DNA of 64,000 nt, from NCBI GenBank assembly GCA_046295975.1, contig JBKBMG010000026.1, positions 8,385-72,384 on the forward strand, in the 5' to 3' direction. The translations under genes and the position numbers were made by a program. The number at the start of each line of letters is the position of its first letter. The stretch's first letter is position 1. This document shows positions 17,283-24,830 of the stretch, one piece after another. The DNA comes from UBA2357 sp046295975. Its GTDB lineage: Bacteria; Pseudomonadota; Gammaproteobacteria; Burkholderiales; Rhodocyclaceae. Under the pieces are notes generated by a model. The model was given only the letters and a program-made list of their open reading frames with translations, was not told where the DNA came from and made no database searches.

Positions 17283-18247
17283 GCGGAGTGCCAACGGTAG
17301 GGCGCGAGGCCGCCGCGCCCCGAGCTGACCGGACGCAGGGCCGGTGGCGGCGGTGGCTGCGGCGTATTGCGCTGGGCTGCCTGTTGCCGCTGGGGCTCGC
17401 GGTTTGGTATTTCAACCTGCCTGCCTTTGCCTGGCACTGGGGGGCGATCGCCCTCACAGGCACGCCGGCCGGAGCCGTGCTGCACGAGTATCGGGTGGCG
17501 GTTGACGGGGTGGCGATCGCGGGCTTGACCCGCAATGCCTCCGGGCTGACTTACAACCCCGCCACCGGTACCTTGTTCGCGGTCATCAACCGGCCCCAGC
17601 AGGTGGCCGAGCTGAGCGTCGATGGCGAACTGCTTCGACTCATGCCCATCGTCGGTGCCCGCGATACCGAAGGCATCGCGCACGTGCGGGACGAGGTGTT
17701 CGTGATTTCCGACGAGGCGGACAACCGTCTGTATCGCGTGCGCATCGCCGCCGATACGCGCGAGATTGCGGTCGATTCGGCAGACAGCCTTGCACTCACG
17801 CCAGCATGGATGGACAACCAGGGTGTTGAAGGGCTGTCCTGGGATGCCCGCGCCCAGCGGCTGCTGGTGGTCGAGGAGAAGTGGCCGATGCGGGTGACGG
17901 AGATCGTCGGGGCGGGGCCTTGGCTCGCCGGAGAGCCGCTGGACGAGGCGGTACTGACGCACCAGCCTGCCTCCGCATCGGTGTTCACCGCCGATCTGTC
18001 GTCGGTCGAGGTGCATCCGGCGTCGGGTAATCTGCTGCTGCTCAGCGACTTGACGGGGGTGATCACCGAGCACGCCCCTGACGGCACGGCGCTGGGGGTG
18101 CTGCCGTTGTGGCGCGGCTACCGGGGCTTGTCCGAGTCGGTGCCGCAGGCGGAAGGCCTGGCGGTGGGGGCGGACGGCGCCCTCTACGTGCTCTCCGAGC
18201 CCAATCTCTTCTACCGCTTCGAGCGGACTGCCCCGGCCGCTCGCTGA
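17279..18247 (+). CDS. SdiA-regulated (YjiK-like) beta-propeller protein
   Basis: A 322-residue protein with an N-terminal membrane anchor (about residues 28-45) after an Arg-rich start. The periplasmic part has repeated propeller-type strands: NASGLTYNPATGTLFAVIN, DTEGIAHVRDEVFVISDEAD, GVEGLSWDARAQRLLVVEEK and EVHPASGNLLLLSD. This matches the SdiA-regulated family, whose role is not known. The GTG start overlaps the previous stop (GTGA), suggesting translational coupling. The 3' end overlaps the convergent kinase gene by 37 bases. Confidence 0.82.
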   Translation: MSGVPTVGREAAAPRADRTQGRWRRWLRRIALGCLLPLGLAVWYFNLPAFAWHWGAIALTGTPAGAVLHEYRVAVDGVAIAGLTRNASGLTYNPATGTLFAVINRPQQVAELSVDGELLRLMPIVGARDTEGIAHVRDEVFVISDEADNRLYRVRIAADTREIAVDSADSLALTPAWMDNQGVEGLSWDARAQRLLVVEEKWPMRVTEIVGAGPWLAGEPLDEAVLTHQPASASVFTADLSSVEVHPASGNLLLLSDLTGVITEHAPDGTALGVLPLWRGYRGLSESVPQAEGLAVGADGALYVLSEPNLFYRFERTAPAAR

Positions 18248-19494
18248 GCAGGCGTGGCCGATGGCTGTGCCACCGGCAGCACAATGTCCACACGCAGTCC
18301 GCCTTCCGCCCGCGTCTGCGCCGAGATGCACCCACCGTGGGCATGGACCACGCGCTGCGCAATCGCCAGGCCAAGGCCGTGGCCGTCGCGTTCACCGCTG
18401 TCGCGGCCGCGATAAAAGGGCTCGAACAGGCGCGGCAGGTCCTCGTCGGCGACGCCGGGACCATTGTCGAGAACGGTCAGGTGTAGCGCAGGTGAGCAGG
18501 GCGTCGCTTCGCGCCGACCCGGTGTGTCCGCCGCGTCGAGCAATGCGGCCTGAATGATCACCTCGGTGTCCGGCGCGGTGTGTTGAATGGCGTTGCGCAC
18601 CACGTTTTCGATCGCACGATACAGCAGTTCCGGGCGTCCGCGCACCGTTGCATTCAGTTCGCTGCCTCGCAGACCGAGGTGGCGTCCGCGTCGCTCGGCC
18701 TCGAATCCGGCGTCTTCGACGATGCCCGCCAGCAGTTCGCCGACGTCGACATCTTCTTCCGTTGTGCTGCCCACGCCGGAATCCAGCCGCGACAACGTGA
18801 GCAGTTCTCCGACCAGCGTGTCCATGCGGGCAAGTTCGCGTTCCAGCCGGGTCATGCAGGCTTCGGTCTTGTCCGGTTGCTGGCGTGCGAGATCGAGCGC
18901 GAGTTGCTGGCGCGCGAGCGGTGAGCGCAGTTCGTGGGAGACGTCGTGCAGCAGCCGTCGCTGGCTTGAGAGTACCGCCTGGAGTTGGTCGGCCATGCGG
19001 TCGAAGGCGTGGCCGAGGTCGGCGAGTTCGTCGCGCCGCCCGCCGATGGCTGCCGCCGCGCGGGCGTCGAGCTCTCCCCGCCCGGCTGCGGCGAGCGCAT
19101 CGCGCAGGGCTCTGATCGGGCGGGAGACGTAGGCGGCGAGCAGCGCGCTGAACGCGAGGCTGGCGAGCAGTCCGGCCATGAGGGGGAGCGCGGCGGGGAA
19201 AGGGCCGGGGGGGCGTCCAGGTGCGGGCGGCCCCGGAGGGCCAGGTGGTGTATCCGCGCGTGGCCCGCCCAGCGGTGTGCTCTGGCCGCCGTTAGGCTCG
19301 GGGACTTCGAGCGGCGACGACGGTGGGGGACGTGGGATGAAGGCGCCGGATGGCGGCACTCCCGTATCGCGTTGCGCATCGAGTGCCGCCAATGTGGCCT
19401 CGTGGCGTAGCGAGAGCAGCACACTCATGCCGACCACTGTGCTCAGATGCGCGAGCAGGAAGAAGACGAAGAACTTCCAGAACAGTCTGCCCAT
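18211..19494 (-). CDS. Sensor histidine kinase with Pro/Gly-rich periplasmic loop
   Basis: A 427-residue membrane kinase of the CpxA/RstB type. The first membrane segment is FFVFFLLAHLSTVVGMSVLL. The periplasmic loop of about 85 residues is dominated by Pro and Gly (for example PPGPPGPPAPGRPPGPF). A second membrane segment and HAMP domain follow, then the H-box LHDVSHELRSPLARQ, N-box ENVVRNAIQHT, G1 DNGPGVADEDL and G2 GHGLGLAIAQ. The paired regulator gene is 5 bases upstream. The loop has no fold I recognise, so the signal is unknown; protein-protein contact or metal binding are guesses. Confidence 0.93.
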   Translation of the reverse strand: MGRLFWKFFVFFLLAHLSTVVGMSVLLSLRHEATLAALDAQRDTGVPPSGAFIPRPPPSSPLEVPEPNGGQSTPLGGPRADTPPGPPGPPAPGRPPGPFPAALPLMAGLLASLAFSALLAAYVSRPIRALRDALAAAGRGELDARAAAAIGGRRDELADLGHAFDRMADQLQAVLSSQRRLLHDVSHELRSPLARQQLALDLARQQPDKTEACMTRLERELARMDTLVGELLTLSRLDSGVGSTTEEDVDVGELLAGIVEDAGFEAERRGRHLGLRGSELNATVRGRPELLYRAIENVVRNAIQHTAPDTEVIIQAALLDAADTPGRREATPCSPALHLTVLDNGPGVADEDLPRLFEPFYRGRDSGERDGHGLGLAIAQRVVHAHGGCISAQTRAEGGLRVDIVLPVAQPSATPAQRAAGAVRSKR

Positions 19495-19499
19495 GGTGT

Positions 19500-20195
19500 T
19501 CAGGGAGTGACGAGTTGGTAGCCGCGGCGAAATACCGTTTTGATCCGGTCGCGACCGCCCGGGAGTGCGGCGAGCTTTCGCCGTATGCTGGATAAATGAA
19601 CCTCGACGCTGCGGTCGAAGGGGGCGAGCGGACGCCCCAGTCCGCGTTCGGACAACTGCTGCTTGCTTACCGGGGTGCCCGCGTGACGGATGAGGACCGC
19701 GACCAGATCGAACTCGGAGTTGGTCAGGGGCAGCGGCAGACCAGCGAATTCGGCACGTCGCTCGGCTGGCCACAGGAACAGGCCACCGGCCGAGAGTGGT
19801 TTGTGCGCCTCGGCCCCGGGTCGGGCGCGGCGCAGGATGGCGCGTACCCGTGCCAGCACTTCCCGCGCCGTGCAGGGCTTGGGGACGTAGTCATCGGCAC
19901 CGAGCTCCAGGCCGGTAACCCGGTCGGCGTCGTCACCTCGGGCGGTGAGCATCAGCACCGGCATGCGGCTGCGTTCGCGGATCCGGCCAAGTAGGTCGAG
20001 GCCGCTGGCGTCGGGCAGCATCACATCGATGATGGCCAGCGCGTATCGGCCGGACAAGGCTTCGGCCAGGCCGGACACGCCGTCATGCACCACGTGCGTG
20101 GGCAGACCCTCGGCTTCGAGGTAGGCGCGGAGCATCGCCGCGAGTTCGATGTCGTCGTCGATCACCAGCAGCCGCGTGAGTATCGCGTTCGTCAT
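19500..20195 (-). CDS. OmpR/CpxR-family response regulator
   Basis: A 231-residue regulator with a receiver domain (acidic pair IDDD, phospho-acceptor Asp in AIIDVMLPDASG, Lys in DDYVPKPC) and a C-terminal winged helix (SEFDLVAVLIRHAG; FDRSVEVHLSSIRRKL). It pairs with the kinase gene that starts 5 bases downstream. Among its ATGs I chose 20195, with GGGAC upstream. It closely resembles the orphan regulator at 24831-25517 across both domains, so the two are probably a duplicated pair. Confidence 0.93.
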   Translation of the reverse strand: MTNAILTRLLVIDDDIELAAMLRAYLEAEGLPTHVVHDGVSGLAEALSGRYALAIIDVMLPDASGLDLLGRIRERSRMPVLMLTARGDDADRVTGLELGADDYVPKPCTAREVLARVRAILRRARPGAEAHKPLSAGGLFLWPAERRAEFAGLPLPLTNSEFDLVAVLIRHAGTPVSKQQLSERGLGRPLAPFDRSVEVHLSSIRRKLAALPGGRDRIKTVFRRGYQLVTP

Positions 20196-20271
20196 GTTCT
20201 GTCCCATCCGAATGCGGATGATAACGAAGCCGTGATCATCGTGCGCAGCCGCATCGGGCTCCGCCGTTTGC

Positions 20272-20571
20272 TCAGGGCTTGCGTCCGCCCGGTGGCCCAC
20301 CGGCCGGCATGGCGGCAAGGGTGTCGCCCACCTGCCGGCATTGCCCGGACAGTTGCTCACCATTCGGTCCGGTGAAACTCACGCTCGCGCCGGCGGACTG
20401 GCCGTTGCAAGCGGCTACGGCTTCCGGCGGCGGTGCCGGCGGTTGGCCTTCCGGACGCGGAGGCGGATCGCCCGCAGCAGCGGCCGTGAAGCAGATCAGG
20501 ACGCTCGCAGTGGCGCCGGCGAGTCTAGCGAGTCGGGCGAGTCGGGCGAGGGGGCGCAAGGTGTTGTGCAT
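20272..20571 (-). CDS. Small secreted Pro-rich hypothetical protein
   Basis: A 99-residue protein with an N-terminal signal peptide (hydrophobic LAGATASVLICFTAAAAG, cleavage expected near residue 34). The mature part begins with a Pro-rich stretch (DPPPRPEGQPPAPPPEA) and has two Cys residues (in ACNGQS and GQCRQV) that could form a disulfide. No family is recognised. It lies just upstream of the two-component genes on the same strand and shares the Pro-rich style of the kinase loop and other exported proteins here, which hints at a related envelope role. Confidence 0.6.
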   Translation of the reverse strand: MHNTLRPLARLARLARLAGATASVLICFTAAAAGDPPPRPEGQPPAPPPEAVAACNGQSAGASVSFTGPNGEQLSGQCRQVGDTLAAMPAGGPPGGRKP

Positions 20572-20708
20572 CGGGTATCTCGTTGGGTGGGGTTAAATCG
20601 GTGATGACTCGGGCGGCTGTGTTCGCCCCGAGCGGGGCGCAATGCCTTGGTCGGGAACGTGTCTGGTTCAGCCCGGACGGACTTCGATTGCCGGGTCGAT
20701 CACGCTGG

Positions 20709-21614
20709 TCAGGCGGACACCGCCATGGTGATCGTGGCTTCGAAGCCGTTGACCACGTCACCGCTGAGGGTGAGCAACTGGGTATCGACGCCGTCGCTGA
20801 AGATGGAGTCGTTGGCGTTGGTGACGGCGCTTTGAGCCAGGCGTGTCTGATTGCCGGCACTGCGGTAGCTGTCGGAGGCGTAGACCGCAACGACGAGGTC
20901 GTCGTCGAAGGCGAATTGCGAGGTTGCGATCTTGTTGTTGCTGGAGGTCGCCAGTGCGAGCGAGGGGAAGACCTCGACGTGGATGTGGGCGACGCGCGGA
21001 ATGTAGCAGCCGGGGAAGATGGTGGTAAAGGTGACCTGTCCGGCGGCGTCGGTGACTTGTACGCCGCGTAGATAGGTGTCGCTCAGGTGGTTGCCGTTGG
21101 AACCGCCGCTGTAGGCGGAGTACTCGCCGTTGATGTCGCACTGCCAGATGTAGATGGCGTAACCGGCGAGCGGCGCGCAGTCGCCGCTGACGTTCTGCAA
21201 GGTGATGGTGAGTGTCATCGGTGTGCCGCTGACCAAGGTTTCGGCGCCGATGTTGCTGCGGATGTCGCTGCGCACCACGCCATTGTTGGCGAGCACGTTG
21301 ATGCTGGTGCCACTGGCGCCGGACCCGTCTGCGGGGTAGGGACCGGCGGTTTCTTCCGGAATCTGCGAGCAGGTGCCGCCCGAGGTGCCGTCATTGCCGG
21401 TCGATGAGCCGGCGTCGGCGCTACCCCCAATGTCGCCACTGTCGACGAGCGACGAACTGGAGCCGCCGCCACAGCCGATCAAGGCCATGGCGCTGGCGAG
21501 TGCGCCGAGGGTGGCGCGGCGCATCGGTGAGTGTCCATCCGTCGTGCTGCCGGCGGGGGCAGGGGGTGTTGCGGTGGTGGTCCGATCTGTCCTGTCTTCT
21601 TGTGGGGTTTTCAT
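20709..21614 (-). CDS. Exported intradiol dioxygenase-like lipoprotein
   Basis: A 301-residue protein. The N-region carries a twin Arg and a lipobox (MRRATLGALASAMALIGC, about residues 31-48), so a Tat-exported lipoprotein is likely. A Ser/Gly linker leads to an intradiol ring-cleavage fold. Candidate Fe(III) ligands are Tyr in DINGEYSAY, Tyr in FPGCYIPR and the two His of VAHIHVEVF, the pattern of the short exported subfamily. Intradiol enzymes cleave catechols between the hydroxyls; the substrate here is unknown. AAAGG is 7 bases before the ATG. Confidence 0.85.
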   Translation of the reverse strand: MKTPQEDRTDRTTTATPPAPAGSTTDGHSPMRRATLGALASAMALIGCGGGSSSSLVDSGDIGGSADAGSSTGNDGTSGGTCSQIPEETAGPYPADGSGASGTSINVLANNGVVRSDIRSNIGAETLVSGTPMTLTITLQNVSGDCAPLAGYAIYIWQCDINGEYSAYSGGSNGNHLSDTYLRGVQVTDAAGQVTFTTIFPGCYIPRVAHIHVEVFPSLALATSSNNKIATSQFAFDDDLVVAVYASDSYRSAGNQTRLAQSAVTNANDSIFSDGVDTQLLTLSGDVVNGFEATITMAVSA

Positions 21615-21770
21615 TCCGCGACCTTTAGCTGTTGGGGTTAAGGTGGGCGGATGGTGGCACTGGTCACGTGCGGCGCCGGGGAAATTTAAATGGATTAACA
21701 GTACGCGCTCAGCGTGAGCGGGCGAGCGGATGGCGGGTCGCTCCGCATGGTGAGATGCTGGCTCCGGTTC

Positions 21771-21796
21771 TTTACCGAACTTTACCCTCCTTTACC
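21771..21796 (+). promoter_or_regulatory. Three 10-bp-phased TTTACC repeats upstream of the EF-hand gene
   Basis: TTTACC occurs at 21771, 21781 and 21791, exactly one helical turn apart. Head-to-tail repeats with 10-11 bp phasing are the usual operator form of OmpR-family regulators. The same hexamer is repeated with the same phasing at 24723-24759. The nearest downstream gene starts at 21901. Calling this an operator of one of the two local regulators is an inference. Confidence 0.55.
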
Positions 21797-21900
21797 CGAG
21801 AAGGCCTGTCGCGACGCGGCTTTCGGCCGATATCTTGTAGGGTCGCCGATGCCGGGCAAGGGGTCCGGCCGCAAGGCGACCTAGTGACAAGGAGGTCATC

Positions 21901-22644
21901 ATGAGTTCGATCAGTGGAGTCGGGAGTGGTGTGGGCGGCAGCAGTGGCTCGCTGACCATGCCCATGCTCCGTCCGCAGCGCGCCAGTGCTTCGGACATGG
22001 CCGCGGCAGTGATGTCGGCCGCCGACAGCGGCAAGGGCTACCTCGAGCAGGCGGACGTGGCGCAGACGTTCTCGGTACTGACGCGCGGCAAGTCCAGTTT
22101 GTCCGATGAACAGGCGGCGGAGTTGTTCTCGAGTATGGATGCCGACGGCGACGGACAACTGACCGAGTCGGAACTGACCAGCAGCCTTGAGAAGATGGAG
22201 GCGGCGCTGGATCAGCTTTTCCAGCAGGTGGCCTACGCTCAGGGGCCGCGAGGGACCGAGGGGGGGCAGGGCATGCCGCCAGCGCCGCCCAGGGAGGACG
22301 ATACGGGTTTCTCGGCCGAGGAACTGCAGGCGCAGTTGAGCGAGATCGAGGACACAGGCAGTGACGGCGACGCGGCTCGTGCCGAACTGATCAGTCAGGT
22401 ACTGGCGAATTTCGACGAAGCCGATACCGATGGCGACGGCAAGGTGTCGTTTGCCGAGGCGCGGGCCTACGAGGCCAGCCAGTCGTCTACCGCGACCGAC
22501 GCTTCCCAGGCGGTACGTCGCGCGTCCGAGACGCGGGGGGACGAGGATGCGGTTGCAGCCATGCGGCAGGTGGCGCGTCTGCTCGAAACCTATGTCGGCG
22601 TCGGCGACGATGCGGGCGGCACCCGGTTGTCGGTCCGCGCTTGA
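21901..22644 (+). CDS. EF-hand calcium-binding protein
   Basis: A 247-residue protein without an obvious signal peptide and with a Ser/Gly-rich start. Two canonical EF-hand loops are visible: DADGDGQLTESE (about residue 80) and DTDGDGKVSFAE (about residue 178). Degenerate helices such as SAADSGKGYLEQAD may be a third hand. Such proteins are often labelled XopAW-like, but there is no type III secretion context here, so that label should not be read as function. AAGGAGG 5 bases before the ATG is an excellent ribosome site. Phased TTTACC repeats lie about 105 bases upstream. Confidence 0.9.
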   Translation: MSSISGVGSGVGGSSGSLTMPMLRPQRASASDMAAAVMSAADSGKGYLEQADVAQTFSVLTRGKSSLSDEQAAELFSSMDADGDGQLTESELTSSLEKMEAALDQLFQQVAYAQGPRGTEGGQGMPPAPPREDDTGFSAEELQAQLSEIEDTGSDGDAARAELISQVLANFDEADTDGDGKVSFAEARAYEASQSSTATDASQAVRRASETRGDEDAVAAMRQVARLLETYVGVGDDAGGTRLSVRA

Positions 22645-22654
22645 GACCCAGCCC

Positions 22655-22715
22655 GGGGGCGGGGGGGGGGGGGGGGGGGGCGGCCCCCCCCCCCCCCCCC
22701 CCCCCCCCCCGGGGG
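22655..22715. repeat. Poly-G / poly-C low-complexity tract
   Basis: After GGGGGC come 20 consecutive G (22661-22680), CGG, then 27 consecutive C (22684-22710) and GGGGG. Together they form a near-perfect self-complementary G/C palindrome, 11 bases after the EF-hand stop. It may be an assembly or sequencing artefact (poly-G reads joined across a hard GC hairpin), or a real unstable tract. The 22716-22933 stretch that follows holds no gene I can support. Confidence 0.85.
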
Positions 22716-22933
22716 CATGGGCATGCCGAGTCTGGGCGATGGCGCATCTCCGGCGCCGGCCATCGTTGCCGCCGACCGTGCTCGGGCCGGCGGCAAGCGG
22801 GGGACGCAGTTTCAGAGCTTGCGAGTCAATCTACTCGCCCTACCGATTGCTGCGTTGCTCAACTTGCGTGCTTGCTCAAGTCCGACAGGCTGCCGGCACT
22901 CGGCACGGCTCGCTGCGATTGCTTCACAAGCGC

Positions 22934-24118
22934 TCAGCGGAATTCACCAAGGGCGCCCAACCAGTCGCCGGCACGTTGACTCAGCCAGTAGTCGGCCGCC
23001 GGGTCGTGCAGCACACGGGCGTCGAGAAAAGCCAGCGTCACCGAGCGGATGGCGATGCGGGCTCGTTCGCGTTCCCCGTCCAGCCTCGGGTCCGGACCGT
23101 CGGGCGAGCGGCTCATGCCGCGAGCAGGGCGGCCCCCCGTTTCCGGACGGACGAAGTCGCCACTGGCCGGGCTGGTGCCCGGTTCGCCAGCAGGTGTGCG
23201 ACGGCGCCCGGCTTCGGGATGAGATCCGGAGGACGGGGTGCCGCTCAGTACCGCGTGGTCGGCGGAGGGGAGGCTTAGTGCGGCGTCCCGGCCGAGCATG
23301 CGCCGGACCTCCGCCGTTTGTGGCTGGGGGCTGCGCCCGCCGAGGCGGTAGCGGTCACTTGCGCGGCCGGTGACGTACAGCACCGGCGGTCGCGTGGCGT
23401 CTGCCGGGTCGAGCTCGGTGGTGTCGGCCGGGAACGGTGCGATCGCAATAATCGCGACGATGCGCGCGCTGTCCTGCGGTGGCGCACCCGTATCGCTGCT
23501 GCGCTCGCCGGCGATCAGGGCGCCGGCTGCGCCCAACTCGAAACCGGCCAGGGCAATGCGGTCGAAGTTGATGCGGGCGTAGGGGCTGTCCGCTAGCGCG
23601 CCCAGGGCCGAGAGCTTGGCCAGCACTTCGTGCAAGGCGGCTGCGCGGGATCGGACCCGCGCAGGGGCGAGGCTTAGCCGTGCGATTCCGGCGAAGTCGC
23701 CGTCGCGTGCGGCCGAGCTCGCCCAGACACTGGGGCCATCGCTGGTGGCTTGCAGCGAAAGCACGGCGTAGCCGGCTTCGGCCCAGGTTTGGCGGAGGCT
23801 TTCTCCGGCATCGACTGTTTCGCCCAGGCCGGGAAGATAGACCACCAAGGGCTGGGGGGCGCCGTGTTCGGGGCGAAGCAGCAGCAGGTCAACCGTGTCC
23901 GTAGAGGTGCTGAGTTGTTCGCGGTGGGTGATCACGGGCTGCCGCGATTGCACGAGGTAGCCACGTCGCGCGAACGGTTCTATGTCATGGCCCTCGACGT
24001 GCAGTGTGGCATGCGCCCCGCCGGGCGGCTTGGCGGGGGGGGAGGTGCATGCCGCCAGCACCGCGCTGGTGCCGAGCGCGGCAAAGACCTTGCGAAGCGG
24101 AATCAGGGCAAGTGTCAT
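22934..24118 (-). CDS. Alpha/beta-hydrolase-like lipoprotein lacking the usual nucleophile Ser
   Basis: A 394-residue predicted lipoprotein (lipobox LAAC near residue 23). The body has alpha/beta-hydrolase features: strand and turn PLVVYLPGLGETVDAGE, later LSLQATSDGPS, and the position of the nucleophile elbow in RIALAGFELGAAGAL. There the usual G-x-S-x-G reads G-F-E-L-G, so the Ser is replaced by Glu. A Pro/Gly/Arg-rich segment of about 70 residues interrupts the region before the C-terminal helices. It may be non-catalytic or use another residue. It ends an operon with the Spy-like gene, 9 bases downstream of it. Confidence 0.75.
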   Translation of the reverse strand: MTLALIPLRKVFAALGTSAVLAACTSPPAKPPGGAHATLHVEGHDIEPFARRGYLVQSRQPVITHREQLSTSTDTVDLLLLRPEHGAPQPLVVYLPGLGETVDAGESLRQTWAEAGYAVLSLQATSDGPSVWASSAARDGDFAGIARLSLAPARVRSRAAALHEVLAKLSALGALADSPYARINFDRIALAGFELGAAGALIAGERSSDTGAPPQDSARIVAIIAIAPFPADTTELDPADATRPPVLYVTGRASDRYRLGGRSPQPQTAEVRRMLGRDAALSLPSADHAVLSGTPSSGSHPEAGRRRTPAGEPGTSPASGDFVRPETGGRPARGMSRSPDGPDPRLDGERERARIAIRSVTLAFLDARVLHDPAADYWLSQRAGDWLGALGEFR

Positions 24119-24127
24119 GGTCCCTCC

Positions 24128-24655
24128 TCAACGCGGTTCGCATTCGGGCCCGCGCGGCGCGGGCGGCATGTGTTCGGCGGATGCGAGTTGCGCCAGAAAC
24201 GCGCGTTGTGCATCGGTCAGGAGGTCCTGCGTGCGGCGGGTGGCGATCCGCTGCTGGACCTCCAGTTCGCCCTCCGCACGCACCGCCATGCTGACCAGTT
24301 CCCGAACCCGTGCCTCGTCGAAGTTCTCCGCTGCCATTGCCGCCTCCAGCGCCTGTCGGGCACCGCGCGCGATACGCGCCTGTTCGCGCAGCAAAGGCGC
24401 CAGGTTGTGGTTGAGGGCGAAGATCGCATCCTGCTGAGCCTCGTCGAGTTCCAGCACCGGCGGAGGTGGCGGCATGCCACGCGCTGCGGCGTCCATGGGG
24501 TAGGCGGCCGTGGATGCGCATCCATGGCCCGGACCCTGAGGGCCACCGGGGGGTGGGGCTACGGACGCCGCGTTGGCCAGGGCAGACAGCGGCACGGCCA
24601 GTGCGATGCAGCTTGTGCGTAGAAAGCGGGCGAACACCTGATGATCGAAAGCCAT
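24128..24655 (-). CDS. Spy/CpxP-like periplasmic protein
   Basis: A 175-residue exported protein. The signal peptide (FLRTSCIALAVPLSALANAA) is followed by a Pro/Gly-rich stretch (GMPPPPPVLELDEAQQDA) and a mostly helical body with the LTxxQ motif LTDAQRAFL near the end. Spy and CpxP are envelope-stress chaperones or adaptors controlled by CpxR- and BaeR-type regulators. AAGGAG lies 10 bases before the ATG. It is divergent from an OmpR-type regulator gene across a region with phased TTTACC repeats, matching that logic. Confidence 0.82.
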   Translation of the reverse strand: MAFDHQVFARFLRTSCIALAVPLSALANAASVAPPPGGPQGPGHGCASTAAYPMDAAARGMPPPPPVLELDEAQQDAIFALNHNLAPLLREQARIARGARQALEAAMAAENFDEARVRELVSMAVRAEGELEVQQRIATRRTQDLLTDAQRAFLAQLASAEHMPPAPRGPECEPR

Positions 24656-24722
24656 GATGAACCAGCTCCTTGCTTGCCCGGGCGGGGTGCCCGGGGTTGG
24701 AGGCCAGTATGGGAAGTGGCCC

Positions 24723-24759
24723 GGTAAATGCGGGTAGAGGCGATGTAAAGCCCGGTAAA
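24723..24759. promoter_or_regulatory. Four phased GGTAAA (TTTACC) repeats between the Spy-like and regulator genes
   Basis: On the plus strand GGTAAA, GGTAGA, TGTAAA and GGTAAA begin at 24723, 24733, 24744 and 24754, so the spacing is 10, 11 and 10 bases. Read on the minus strand these are TTTACC-type repeats directed toward the Spy-like gene. The pattern looks like two tandem OmpR-family dimer sites. It matches the three repeats at 21771-21796, suggesting a small regulon and autoregulation of the regulator at 24831. Confidence 0.6.
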
Positions 24760-24830
24760 TCGTACGTAGCGAGGTTCGATGTGGTCGCTATCATCGTGCT
24801 TGCGTACTTTGCCGAATGGATGCGGGTGAC

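Noticed and set aside
22716..22933. Frames rich in Gly, Pro and Arg running through and past the poly-G/poly-C tract on both strands.
   Set aside because: They are produced by the homopolymer itself, have no start with a ribosome site and no recognisable domain.
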